A DNA stretch of 64,000 nucleotides, from positions 1 to 64,000 of the forward strand of contig JAIXSA010000156.1 in the NCBI GenBank assembly GCA_027484915.1. Direction: 5' to 3'. This DNA is from Paracoccaceae bacterium (GTDB taxonomy: Bacteria; Pseudomonadota; Alphaproteobacteria; Rhodobacterales; Rhodobacteraceae). Shown here one piece after another: positions 28,871 to 38,044 of this stretch. The first letter of the stretch is position 1. Every line of letters starts with the position of its first letter. Made by a program: the position numbers and the translations under genes. Below the pieces are notes generated by a model. It was not told the DNA's origin. It did no database searches and saw only the letters and a list, made by a program, of their open reading frames with translations.

Positions 28871-29881
28871 ATGACCGATCAAACGCAATCCGTTGCCGGA
28901 GGACGCTCGATGTCGATGCCCCGCCTTGCTGGAGTCCTGGCATTCCTGCTGGGGGTCTTCGTCCTGGTTCCCCTCGTCATCGGAATGACGGGCCGGTGGG
29001 ACTTCTACTACACTCTTACGTCCGTGGCCCTTCTTTCGGTGGCGGCTGCCGGGGTCTGGCTGACCTTCTACATCGGGCGGATCAACATCGGCCAAGGCGC
29101 CTATGCACTCATGGGGGGCTATGTCTCGGCCGTCCTGATGACGCAGTACGGGGTCAGCTTCTGGCTGACGCTGCCGCTTGCTGGCATCTTCTGCGCCGCC
29201 ATTTCGGTGCTGATCGGCCTGCCCATCCTGCGACTGCGCGGCGTCTACTTCGCCATGGTCACACTGGTACTGACCGAGGTTGCCCGCCTGACCGCCCTGG
29301 CGCTGCCCATCACCAACGGTGCGAAGGGTATCACCTCGATCCCGCTGCCGGGGGAACTGTCGGTCTTCGGCATGACGATCATCCCGGACTTCGCGACGCT
29401 GGAAAACCCCAAGCTGGCCTTCTACCTGATGGCTGCTTTGCTCATGACGCTGACCTACCTGATCCTCTGGCGCATCGTGAATTCGCGGCTGGGCCACCTC
29501 TGCCGGTCGCTGCAGCAGAACGAGGAACTGTCGGCCTCGATCGGCGTCAACACGGCGATGCTGCGGGTCTTGGCCTATGCCATCTCGTCCTTCTTCGGCG
29601 GCCTGGCTGGCGCGATCTTCGTCGCCATCTCGCAGTCGATCTATCCGTCATCCTTCGTGGTGCAGGATAGCGTGAACTTCATGCTCTACTGCTTCCTCGG
29701 CGGGCTCGGCTACGTCTTCGGGCCGATGCTGGGGACGCTGCTCCTCTACTTCGGCTGGGACCTTCTCTCCATCGCCAAGGAATACCAGCTCCTCATCTAC
29801 TCCGGCGCCTTGATCGCCCTGATGCTGGTGCTGCCGAACGGGGTTCTCAGCCTGTTGGACAAGAAAGGCGGCCGCAAATGA
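28871..29881 (+). CDS. Branched-chain-type ABC transporter permease (LivM-like)
   Basis: INIGQGAYALMGGYVSAVL...GVYFAMVTLVLTEVARLTAL. Confidence 0.93.
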   Translation: MTDQTQSVAGGRSMSMPRLAGVLAFLLGVFVLVPLVIGMTGRWDFYYTLTSVALLSVAAAGVWLTFYIGRINIGQGAYALMGGYVSAVLMTQYGVSFWLTLPLAGIFCAAISVLIGLPILRLRGVYFAMVTLVLTEVARLTALALPITNGAKGITSIPLPGELSVFGMTIIPDFATLENPKLAFYLMAALLMTLTYLILWRIVNSRLGHLCRSLQQNEELSASIGVNTAMLRVLAYAISSFFGGLAGAIFVAISQSIYPSSFVVQDSVNFMLYCFLGGLGYVFGPMLGTLLLYFGWDLLSIAKEYQLLIYSGALIALMLVLPNGVLSLLDKKGGRK

Positions 29882-30660
29882 ACGCCATCCTGCAAGTGAA
29901 GGGCGTCACCAAGCGCTATGGCGGGCTGACGGCCAACAATGACATCACCTTCGACGTCGCCCCGCAGGAGATCCTGTCGGTGATCGGGCCGAATGGGGCG
30001 GGGAAGTCCACCCTGTTCAAGCAGATCGCCGGGTTCGTCACGCCGACGACGGGTGAGGTGATCTACAAGGGGACCAGGATCTCTGGCCTGCCGCCGCACA
30101 AGGTGGCGCGGATGGGGGTGGTGCGGACCTTCCAGGAGACGACGATCTTCAAGTCGATGACGGTGCGGGAAAACGTCATTGTGTCGCATCACCTGCGGTC
30201 GAAGGCCTCGCTGCTTGGGTTCTTCTTCGGCTCGGCCCAGGCCAAGGCGGACGAGGCGGAATTCGGCAAGTCGGCGGATGACATCATCGACTTCCTCGGG
30301 CTTCAGGCAATCCGGAACGAGATGGCGTCGAACCTGCCACAGGGCCATCTGCGCGCCCTGGGGATGGCCATTGGTCTGGCAACACATCCCGAGATCATCC
30401 TTTTGGACGAACCCTTTGCCGGGATGAACCACGACGAGACGATGCGGATGGTAGCCCTTGTGCGCCGCCTGCGCGACGAACGGGGGCTGACGGTCCTCCT
30501 CGTCGAACACGACATGCCGGCGGTGATGAAGATTTCCGACCGGATCGTCTGCATCAACTTCGGCGAGAAGATCGCCGAAGGCACGCCTGCCGAAATCCAG
30601 GCCAACCCCCGCGTGATCGAGGCCTATCTGGGCAGCGAAGACGCTGCGATCGGGATGTAA
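29878..30660 (+). CDS. ABC transporter ATP-binding protein (LivG-like)
   Basis: GPNGAGKSTLFKQIAGF Walker A; LPQGHLRALGMAIGLATHPEIILLDEPFAGMN. Confidence 0.93.
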   Translation: MNAILQVKGVTKRYGGLTANNDITFDVAPQEILSVIGPNGAGKSTLFKQIAGFVTPTTGEVIYKGTRISGLPPHKVARMGVVRTFQETTIFKSMTVRENVIVSHHLRSKASLLGFFFGSAQAKADEAEFGKSADDIIDFLGLQAIRNEMASNLPQGHLRALGMAIGLATHPEIILLDEPFAGMNHDETMRMVALVRRLRDERGLTVLLVEHDMPAVMKISDRIVCINFGEKIAEGTPAEIQANPRVIEAYLGSEDAAIGM

Positions 30661-30663
30661 GAG

Positions 30664-31416
30664 ATGACCCAGACAGCGACCAAGCTTGAACCGGCGAAAA
30701 AGATGCTCAGCTTCGACAATGTCGAGCTGTATTATGACCACGTCTATGCGCTGAAGGGCGTCTCCATCGACCTGATGGAGGGCGAAACCGTCGCCCTGAT
30801 CGGCGCGAACGGGGCGGGGAAATCCTCGATCCTGCGCGCTATCACAGGCCTTCGGAAGATCAAGTCCGGCTCCATCAGCTACCTTGGCGACCGGATCGAC
30901 GGGCGCCCGGCGGCCGAGATCGTCAAGCGCGGGATCGCCATGGTGCCGGAAGGCCGCCGCGTCTTCCCGCTGATGAGCGTGAAGGACAACCTGCTCATGG
31001 GCGCCTTCACCCGCACCGACAAGCAGGGGATCGAACAGACGCTGGAAAGCGTCCTGTCCCGCTTCCCCCGCCTCAAGGAACGCTTTCACCAGCAGGCCAG
31101 CACGCTGTCGGGCGGCGAGCAGCAGATGATGGTGATCGGCCGCGCGCTGATGGCCAAGCCGAAGCTTCTCCTCCTTGACGAGCCCTCCCTTGGGATCGCG
31201 CCGAAGCTGGTGCAGGACATTGCCCGCGCCATCGTGGCGATCAGCCGGGACGAGGGCGTCAGCGTCCTTCTCGTCGAACAGAACAGCCGCATGGCGCTGT
31301 CGATCTCGAACCGCGCCTATGCGCTGTCCACAGGTCAGGTTGTGTTGTCCGGTATTTCGAAGGACCTGATGCACGACGACCGAATAAAGGCTGCCTATCT
31401 GGGCGGAGAGCTTTGA
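30664..31416 (+). CDS. ABC transporter ATP-binding protein (LivF-like)
   Basis: GANGAGKSSILRAITGL; LSGGEQQMMVIGRALMAKPKLLLLDEPSLGIAP. Confidence 0.93.
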   Translation: MTQTATKLEPAKKMLSFDNVELYYDHVYALKGVSIDLMEGETVALIGANGAGKSSILRAITGLRKIKSGSISYLGDRIDGRPAAEIVKRGIAMVPEGRRVFPLMSVKDNLLMGAFTRTDKQGIEQTLESVLSRFPRLKERFHQQASTLSGGEQQMMVIGRALMAKPKLLLLDEPSLGIAPKLVQDIARAIVAISRDEGVSVLLVEQNSRMALSISNRAYALSTGQVVLSGISKDLMHDDRIKAAYLGGEL

Positions 31417-31417
31417 A

Positions 31418-32128
31418 ATGCGCCTTCTGGTTATAAACCCGAACTCTACAGCTTCGATGACCCAGAAGATCGGCCTCGCAGCACAGGGCGCGGCAAGTGC
31501 AGGGACCGAGGTCATCGCAGTGAATCCCCTGGGCGGGCCTGTATCGATCGAGGGCTATTATGACGAGGCGCTGTCCGTCCCTGGCCTTCTTCACCTTATC
31601 CAGACCACACCGGGCTTCGACGCCGTCATCATCGCCTGCTTCGATGACACCGGTCTCGACGCCGCGCGTTGCCTGACCGACAAGCCGGTGATCGGGATCG
31701 GCGAGGCGGCCTATCATTTCGCCTCGATGATCGCGAACAAGTTCTCGGTCGTCACGACGCTGGCCCGCTCCGTCCCTGCGCTGGAGCACAACCTTCACAA
31801 GTATGGCCTCGACGCTCGCTGTGCGCGGGTCCGGTCGTCGGAGGTGGCGGTGCTGGAGTTGGAGCATCCGGGATCGGACGCCTGCAACCGGATCAGCGCC
31901 GAAATCAGCCGGGCAATGCAAGAGGACCGGGCCGAGGCGATCGTTCTCGGCTGCGCCGGAATGGCCGACTTGGCTGGCCGGTTGGCCGTTGAACATGGCT
32001 TGCCAGTGCTGGATGGTGTCACTTGTGCCGTTCGACTTGCCGAGGCAATGGTGGGACTTGGGCTTCGGACATCCAGACTTGGCGGATATGCCCCGTCTCC
32101 GCCACACAAACTGCGCGCCACGGCGTGA
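31418..32128 (+). CDS. Aspartate/glutamate/hydantoin racemase family protein
   Basis: LLVINPNSTASMTQKIGL...IIACFDDTGLDAAR...AIVLGCAGMADLA. Confidence 0.9.
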   Translation: MRLLVINPNSTASMTQKIGLAAQGAASAGTEVIAVNPLGGPVSIEGYYDEALSVPGLLHLIQTTPGFDAVIIACFDDTGLDAARCLTDKPVIGIGEAAYHFASMIANKFSVVTTLARSVPALEHNLHKYGLDARCARVRSSEVAVLELEHPGSDACNRISAEISRAMQEDRAEAIVLGCAGMADLAGRLAVEHGLPVLDGVTCAVRLAEAMVGLGLRTSRLGGYAPSPPHKLRATA

Positions 32129-32184
32129 GGTCTTGCCTTAGGTTCAGCTTCTTCAGGGCTTGCCTAGGGCTCCAGACTTGATCG

Positions 32185-32342
32185 TCAAAGCCAGTGCATG
32201 ACGGCAGCGGCTGTGTCGGCGGCAGACAGGAAGGTCTTGGCTCATCTGCGGGTAGCGGGTTCCGACCCTGCGCCAGCCCTTCAGTCGCCCGAACATGAGT
32301 TCGATGCGGTTGCGGCGATAGCACCAAGGTGGGACTGCAAGG
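32185..32342 (-). pseudogene. IS5-type transposase 3' remnant, frameshifted
   Basis: Minus-strand CYRRNRIELMFGRLKGWRRVGTRY, then after a frame change AKTFLSAADTAAAVMHWL*. Confidence 0.8.
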
Positions 32343-32389
32343 TTCCTGTCTACTCCCGAAAGCGAACTAGCGGGAGTATGCAGAGCACA

Positions 32390-34015
32390 TTACTCAATGC
32401 TTTCGATGAATTGTCTTGCGTGCAACTCGAACTCCTCACTGAAAATACTTCTTGAGAATCTTGCCTTTTCGTGTGTGGCATCGGGATTCAATTGACCAGA
32501 AATCCCCAAAAAATCCTCAAGTCCTGCAAGCTCGCCAAGTGGATCAGACAGCAGTTTATCATAAGAAATCAACATGGCGCGGTGCTTCAACTTATGAAGC
32601 AAGACATCTGAAATCCTTCGATAGCTTTTCAAATGCTGCGTTATTGATTTCAGACTGTACGCATAGAAGTTCTTACTTCTGTACTTCTTGAGATAAATCT
32701 CGGCGCCAGTATCGAAATCATCCCGATCCATGAAAATAAACTTCGCCTGTGGGAACAAATCCGATATCAGATGCACTTTCGAAATCGCGTATGGCGACGT
32801 AAAACTAATCCCTTTAAGCTGTCTTTCCCTATAGTCGGAATTGGACAGATATGAGATATCCGATATGTCAAGCGCTGGCAGTTGATCCGACAAACTGCAT
32901 GAGTGAAGTTCGTTGATCCTATCTCCAAGTCTGCAAGCCTCATGCGCGCGTTCCAGGTCAAAATACTTTGCAACAAGTCGGTCGCATGTGGTCTTTCCAG
33001 ACCGTGATGGACCAAGGATAAAGATGAGTCTTGGACTATCCTCTGTCTCGCGCTTTGGGCAGGGATTCCAAGCTTCGACAGCCGTCAATGTCGCGGCCAA
33101 TGCCTGCTCTTCCTCAGCCAACTTGAGGTCGTAGTCCGGAATACATTTGAGATACAGATCATTTGCAGTCTTTAGGTTCGAGAAGGATGCGCGTAGGTTA
33201 TTCTTATGTTTCTCCAGGTGCGCCAGCAGAAAATAGTCATCCGCAGTCACTGGCAAAGATAACCGTTCGGACGCTGCGTGTTCTAGGTCACTAAGGAGCT
33301 TCTCATTTGCCAAGCCGGGCGGCAATGATGCAATCATTCCTTGAATCTTTGGATTCTTCGGATCGTGCGAGAAAGCGGCGATCAACTCCTCGATCGCATC
33401 GGAGATCAAATCCGCTTCAGCCAGAGAGTTGACGAGATTCAATCTGATGCTTGTTGCGTGTGGGGCGTATCGTAGTGCTTTCCTGAAGAATGGAACGGAT
33501 AATTTGAACATCCCGCGCTCGGAATATAGAACCCCCAGAAAGTTATTGAAGAAGTCATCAGACGGGTGCTTGATCAAGGCGAAGCGACAAAGCTGGAACG
33601 CATCATCCAAGCGACGGGCATTGAGCAAATAGTCAAGGGCCTCGCGCAGAAGGCTTTTGTCCTTTCCATCAATTAACGCTGCCTCTACATATGCTATTCC
33701 TGCAACGGTCCTGTGTTTTCTGGCGGCGGCAATTCTTGCCAGTTCAAGCCAGTCATTCTTGTTGGCTGGGTTGAGCGTAACCTTGGATATTGCAGGTTCA
33801 ATTGCGCCGCTCCACGGATGGGCCGCAGGCTTTGGGTGGGCGTTGAGAAGGGAAAAGCCGTCTTTAGCTCTCTTGGGCAGCTTGGATAATCTGAAATTCT
33901 CCAGCTGAGCCTTTGGGTACTTTTCAGCAAGCGAAGCAAGAACACAAAGCGCCTGTTCAAGGTTGCCTTGATGGAAGTAGTTTGTGGCGATCTTGCTTAT
34001 CTCTTGTCGTTTCAC
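32390..34015 (-). CDS. TPR-containing sulfotransferase-like protein
   Basis: N-terminal TPR-like helices, then LIFILGPSRSGKTTCDRLVAKYF (PAPS 5'-PSB-like loop) and HLISDLFPQAKFIFMDRDDFDTGAEIYLKKY. Confidence 0.75.
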   Translation of the reverse strand: MKRQEISKIATNYFHQGNLEQALCVLASLAEKYPKAQLENFRLSKLPKRAKDGFSLLNAHPKPAAHPWSGAIEPAISKVTLNPANKNDWLELARIAAARKHRTVAGIAYVEAALIDGKDKSLLREALDYLLNARRLDDAFQLCRFALIKHPSDDFFNNFLGVLYSERGMFKLSVPFFRKALRYAPHATSIRLNLVNSLAEADLISDAIEELIAAFSHDPKNPKIQGMIASLPPGLANEKLLSDLEHAASERLSLPVTADDYFLLAHLEKHKNNLRASFSNLKTANDLYLKCIPDYDLKLAEEEQALAATLTAVEAWNPCPKRETEDSPRLIFILGPSRSGKTTCDRLVAKYFDLERAHEACRLGDRINELHSCSLSDQLPALDISDISYLSNSDYRERQLKGISFTSPYAISKVHLISDLFPQAKFIFMDRDDFDTGAEIYLKKYRSKNFYAYSLKSITQHLKSYRRISDVLLHKLKHRAMLISYDKLLSDPLGELAGLEDFLGISGQLNPDATHEKARFSRSIFSEEFELHARQFIESIE

Positions 34016-34086
34016 TTATGCTTCCCCATGGCCTTTCTGCCGAGATTCCCCAGTTGGCAATAGGTTTTATGTGGAATGAAACGTGC

Positions 34087-34158
34087 GGTATCCTGTGCTG
34101 CAGGCATCTGCGCATAGGCCGCTGAGATTGGAAGCGTTATCCAGTCCTGATGCGAATG
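34087..34158. repeat. 72-bp direct repeat, copy B
   Basis: Gapless 57/72 match to 25580..25651. Confidence 0.7.
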
Positions 34159-34222
34159 CGGTTTCCCTGACCGTTTTGCTCTGACCGTGAAACGCATCGC
34201 CGAATGCCGATGGCAGATGCCG

Positions 34223-34732
34223 TCAGACGCCGCCGCTGCGGTGGTTCAGCATGGCGGCCTCAAGTGCTTGGGTCAGGCGCGAGGGGGTCAAAGGAAGACG
34301 CAAAGTGCTATCGCAGATGGCACGGCGATGATGGCCGAAGTCATCCGATGCGACGTTTGCGGTCGCCATGACGACAAATGTGCACGGGCTTGCGCGGCGA
34401 AAGCGCATCAACCGGTCAACGCCCATCTCGAGGTCCGCATAGCGGTCGATGTTGACCAAGATCCCATCGTATCGCAGCGCCCCAGGCTTGCCGAGGCCAA
34501 TCGGGTAAACGCTTTCCGACCCTGCGACATTTCGGGCACCAAGACCTTTGGCTGTTTCGCCGATCTGAATTCCATCGTCCCGGGAGAAGCCGAGATGCAG
34601 AACCGCGAGACCGGCCAAGGGAGTCGAACACACAGGCGCGCTGTTCAAAATTGTTCCGACCGGCGGGAGCGTGGTGCGGCGGAAGAGCGGGGTCGCAGGC
34701 GTGGGGTCTATCAAACGGGTTAGGGTCAACAT
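34223..34732 (-). CDS. Degenerate receiver-like protein, unknown
   Basis: C-terminal half ALRYDGILVNIDRYADLEMGVDRLMRF...CTFVVMATANV...LRLPLTPSRLTQALEAAM follows a REC beta/alpha pattern without canonical residues. Confidence 0.45.
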   Translation of the reverse strand: MLTLTRLIDPTPATPLFRRTTLPPVGTILNSAPVCSTPLAGLAVLHLGFSRDDGIQIGETAKGLGARNVAGSESVYPIGLGKPGALRYDGILVNIDRYADLEMGVDRLMRFRRASPCTFVVMATANVASDDFGHHRRAICDSTLRLPLTPSRLTQALEAAMLNHRSGGV

Positions 34733-34749
34733 TTGTTTCTCCAAGACGA

Positions 34750-35118
34750 TCACGAAAGTATTCGGATCAGCTGCGACTCGACGTCGGCAGGATCGGAAAC
34801 CGAGATGACTGGGCCAAACGGCCACCGTCTTCTGATTTTGTCGAACTGAAGGCGGTTCTCCTGACGGTCAAGAAAACCCTTCAGAACGACCACCACGGGC
34901 ACATTGTGGGCATTCAGAAAATTTGCGCCGGACAGAACTTCACAGCCCAGCGACTGCAGCATTGCGCGCACTTCAAGCGCCTCACCGGCATCTCCTGCCA
35001 GTAGAATGACGTCACAATCGTAGGCATCGAAGCCGAATTTCGCTGCGGCGCGGGCGCTTACTGCATGGGCATGAGCCGAACTGTGCGCAAGGAAGACACA
35101 CCCGCGGTCGAGTGGCAT
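34750..35118 (-). CDS. Hypothetical alpha/beta protein (receiver- or flavodoxin-like pattern)
   Basis: MPLDRGCVFLAHSSAHAHAVSARAAAKFGFDAYDCDVILLAGDAGEALEVRAMLQSLGCEVLSG...; TGATG overlap with upstream micro-ORF. Confidence 0.5.
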   Translation of the reverse strand: MPLDRGCVFLAHSSAHAHAVSARAAAKFGFDAYDCDVILLAGDAGEALEVRAMLQSLGCEVLSGANFLNAHNVPVVVVLKGFLDRQENRLQFDKIRRRWPFGPVISVSDPADVESQLIRILS

Positions 35119-35267
35119 CACAACAATCCTAGGGCGTAGAAGATCCCGATCCAGCCTGCTAGACCAATCACGGCAGCAGGCAGGATCCACCAACCGCCAG
35201 GCATACGATCATGTTCTTCAAAATTATCGAGGGCGGACGCCGCTGCCTTACCACTGGCATGTGTCAT
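35118..35267 (-). CDS. 49-aa membrane micro-protein with FixP_N-like sequence
   Basis: Manual translation MTHASGKAAASALDNFEEHDRMPGGWWILPAAVIGLAGWIGIFYALGLL*; not in supplied ORF list (below size cut-off); stop overlaps next ATG. Confidence 0.6.
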   Translation of the reverse strand: MTHASGKAAASALDNFEEHDRMPGGWWILPAAVIGLAGWIGIFYALGLL

Positions 35268-35431
35268 CTATTTCACCGAAGAAGAGGGTTGCTTTTTACC
35301 CTTTCTTCATAGCCGCCAGTGCCGCCCCTCGTGATATATCGTTCTGCCAATTCGGGACGTCGCGGCTTATCGTGCGTCACGGGAGTGATCTAAGGGGGAT
35401 TATGGGGCGCGATGGATATAGAAATATATCT

Positions 35432-38041
35432 TTAGTGAGTCGGAACGCTCGTTTTCGACTTTCTCTCCAGAAGCAGCCCCCAGTCACGTGAAGTATCTGC
35501 GACTGTCTGTCGCCAGATCACAAGGAAAGCCGGACTGGGGCCTTGTTTTGTGGACCTGGAAACCGTTTCCCCCTCGAGAGACAACTCTCGCAGTCTTCCT
35601 GCCCCCAGCATGCCGGCCGAGCCGGCTACCTTGTGAAACTTGGCCGACAACCCGTCGTCCAGATTGCCGGAGTCCAGCTGTTCCTCAAGGTCTTCAATCT
35701 CGTCGAAAAAGGCCTTCAGAAGCGCCTCGATTATCGCCCTTGGAAGCGTGTCCAGCAGGTCCTGGGCGGCGCGGCGATCAATGACGGGCGGCAGATCACC
35801 TGGTGACGTTGGGGCGTGGTGCAGGGCTCCCGTGAGCCAACTGCGCAGCTCTTCAAGGCGCAGAGGCTTGAGCAGGAAGCCATCAAAGTCTGAACCGGCC
35901 TTGTCGACGACCTGCCGTGCAAGCACATTTGCAGTCAATGCCACGATGACCGCCCACTTCGAGGTGCCTTCCCGCCGAATTTCAGCGGCCGCGGCGAAGC
36001 CATCCATGTTCGGCATCGAGAGGTCCATGAGGATGAGGTCATAACTGAAAGCCTGTGCCATCTTCACCGCTTCGATACCGGATTCGGCGACATCGGCCTT
36101 GAGACCGAGAGAGGAGAACATCTGCTGGATCAGTGTGCGGTTCACATGGGAGTCGTCCACGACCAGAACTTTCAGGTGCGATGGAAGCTCGCCGAAAACG
36201 GGAAGAGCTTGGGGTTCGGTCATCGTGGTTTGTTCAACCGCCGGGGCGGGAAAGCTGAACCAGAAGGTACTGCCCTTTCCAACGACGCTTTCCAGACCAT
36301 GTTGCCCCGACATTGCCTGGACGGCCTCGACGAAGAGACCGAGGCCCAATCCTGCCCCCTTGCCTGCGGCATTGGACACTGGGTTGCGAGTGTAGTGGTC
36401 GCGGAAGATCACCTGCTGCAATTCCGATGGGATGCCGGGTCCGGTGTCTGCTACTTCCACCCGCAGCACATCGTCTATCCGGCTGAGCCGGAGCTTGATC
36501 GTTCCGTCCCTGGTGAACTTGACCGCATTGGCCAGCAGGTTTGCGACCGCGTGCCAGAAACATGCGCGCAGTCCCAGGATGGGACTATCGGCGCCCGGTC
36601 CGATTTCGACGGCAAGCCTCGTACCCGCGTTCAAGGCCGTCGGTCCGTTCATTTCGGCCAGGGCGGCAAGGATCTTGCTTGGCATGAACACGCCGGGTTC
36701 GGCAGCATCCATTTCGTGCTCTGCCCGGCCGTTTTCCAGTACGGCGTCTGCTTCCTGCAGGGCAATCCGGGCCGCGTCCATCGCGATGGCGTGAAGATCG
36801 GCCAGTGCCGCAGCCTCGGGCCGTTGCCGCGCAAGGTCCAGCGAGGCCATGATCGCATGCAAAGGCGAGCGGATTTCGTGGCTCATCACGGCCAGAAAGC
36901 GTTGATAGCGCGCCGCTTCGGTTTCAGCCAGGCGCCGTTCCCTGCGCAGCGCCCGCAAGGCGCGCTGCGTTTCGGAGATGTCTCGCACGAAGAGAGCGGT
37001 CGTGGTGTCTCCGCTCTCGGCCATCATCGGAATTCGGGTAACCTCGGCAGCGACGAGTCCGCGGTCAGCGCGACGGATGATGTCCCGGAACGTGCCCGAC
37101 CGACCACGCTGTTCGCCGCATTCCAAGGTATGCGCGCTGCCCTTGCGGGCCCGGCGCTGGAGACCCGGAAAGTAGTAGTCCAGTGTATGCGGGCCTGGCC
37201 CCTGGCTTTCGTTTTCGCCAAGCAGTGTGGCAGCCGCCGTGTTCTGCCAAACGATCGCACGATTGCTGTCGGTGATCAGGATTGCGTCGGGCTTGGCATT
37301 GAAGACGCGGTATAGGTTCTCGCTCAGCCGCCGTTCAGCCGCCGCCCGGAGGCCGACTTGGCGGTATAGGACCAGGACCACCAGGCTGATCGCCCCCATC
37401 ACGACGACCATTGTCACGCTCTGAACCAGAAGCGTCCTTTGTTCAGCGATGTGGTTCAGACGCCGCTCGGTTGCCTGGCTGGAAAGGTTGGTCAAGGTCG
37501 TGACGCTAAGTTCGCGCACATCCGTCGCGATATCGGCCATGCTAGCTTCAAGGACGTCAAGCCAGATCTCTCCGCCGGGCGTCCCTGACCGGTCCATCAT
37601 CGCGGCTAGGGCATTCCTGCGGTGGTTGAGCCTGTCCAGAATCTGCAGGCTCTTGTCCCAGCGATCCGAATCCTCTGACCAGCCCTTGATCCTGTTGGAG
37701 ACGGTTCCCACCCGGGAATAGAAGATATCGAACCGATCCAGGACGTCTTGGGGCAGTTTCAGAAGCATTACGCCAGAAACGGAATCCGACCCCACGGACC
37801 CAAGCCTACTGACTGCCAATGCCAACTTGAGATAATCTACCTCGAGTTGCGCAATCACCCACGTCTGGTCATCGGTCACGTCCAGGCGGGCGGTCTGCAT
37901 GTGTTCGCTCATCTGGACTGCCCGGGTAACAAGAATGGGTAGCATCAACAGGATGATCACGATCACCACAGAAAGCAGGATGCGAGGATGGGCCACGTAG
38001 CGGATCGGGCCCGTCTGCTCGTTCAGCCGGTACATCTCCAC
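35432..38041 (-). CDS. Hybrid sensor histidine kinase (HisKA-HATPase-REC-Hpt)
   Basis: FLAVMSHEIRSPLHAIMASLD H-box; VADTGPGIPSELQQVIF; VLVVDDSHVNRTLIQQMF...LILMDLSMPNMDG; AKFHKVAGSAGMLGAGRL Hpt. Confidence 0.92.
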   Translation of the reverse strand: MEMYRLNEQTGPIRYVAHPRILLSVVIVIILLMLPILVTRAVQMSEHMQTARLDVTDDQTWVIAQLEVDYLKLALAVSRLGSVGSDSVSGVMLLKLPQDVLDRFDIFYSRVGTVSNRIKGWSEDSDRWDKSLQILDRLNHRRNALAAMMDRSGTPGGEIWLDVLEASMADIATDVRELSVTTLTNLSSQATERRLNHIAEQRTLLVQSVTMVVVMGAISLVVLVLYRQVGLRAAAERRLSENLYRVFNAKPDAILITDSNRAIVWQNTAAATLLGENESQGPGPHTLDYYFPGLQRRARKGSAHTLECGEQRGRSGTFRDIIRRADRGLVAAEVTRIPMMAESGDTTTALFVRDISETQRALRALRRERRLAETEAARYQRFLAVMSHEIRSPLHAIMASLDLARQRPEAAALADLHAIAMDAARIALQEADAVLENGRAEHEMDAAEPGVFMPSKILAALAEMNGPTALNAGTRLAVEIGPGADSPILGLRACFWHAVANLLANAVKFTRDGTIKLRLSRIDDVLRVEVADTGPGIPSELQQVIFRDHYTRNPVSNAAGKGAGLGLGLFVEAVQAMSGQHGLESVVGKGSTFWFSFPAPAVEQTTMTEPQALPVFGELPSHLKVLVVDDSHVNRTLIQQMFSSLGLKADVAESGIEAVKMAQAFSYDLILMDLSMPNMDGFAAAAEIRREGTSKWAVIVALTANVLARQVVDKAGSDFDGFLLKPLRLEELRSWLTGALHHAPTSPGDLPPVIDRRAAQDLLDTLPRAIIEALLKAFFDEIEDLEEQLDSGNLDDGLSAKFHKVAGSAGMLGAGRLRELSLEGETVSRSTKQGPSPAFLVIWRQTVADTSRDWGLLLERKSKTSVPTH

Positions 38042-38044
38042 AGA

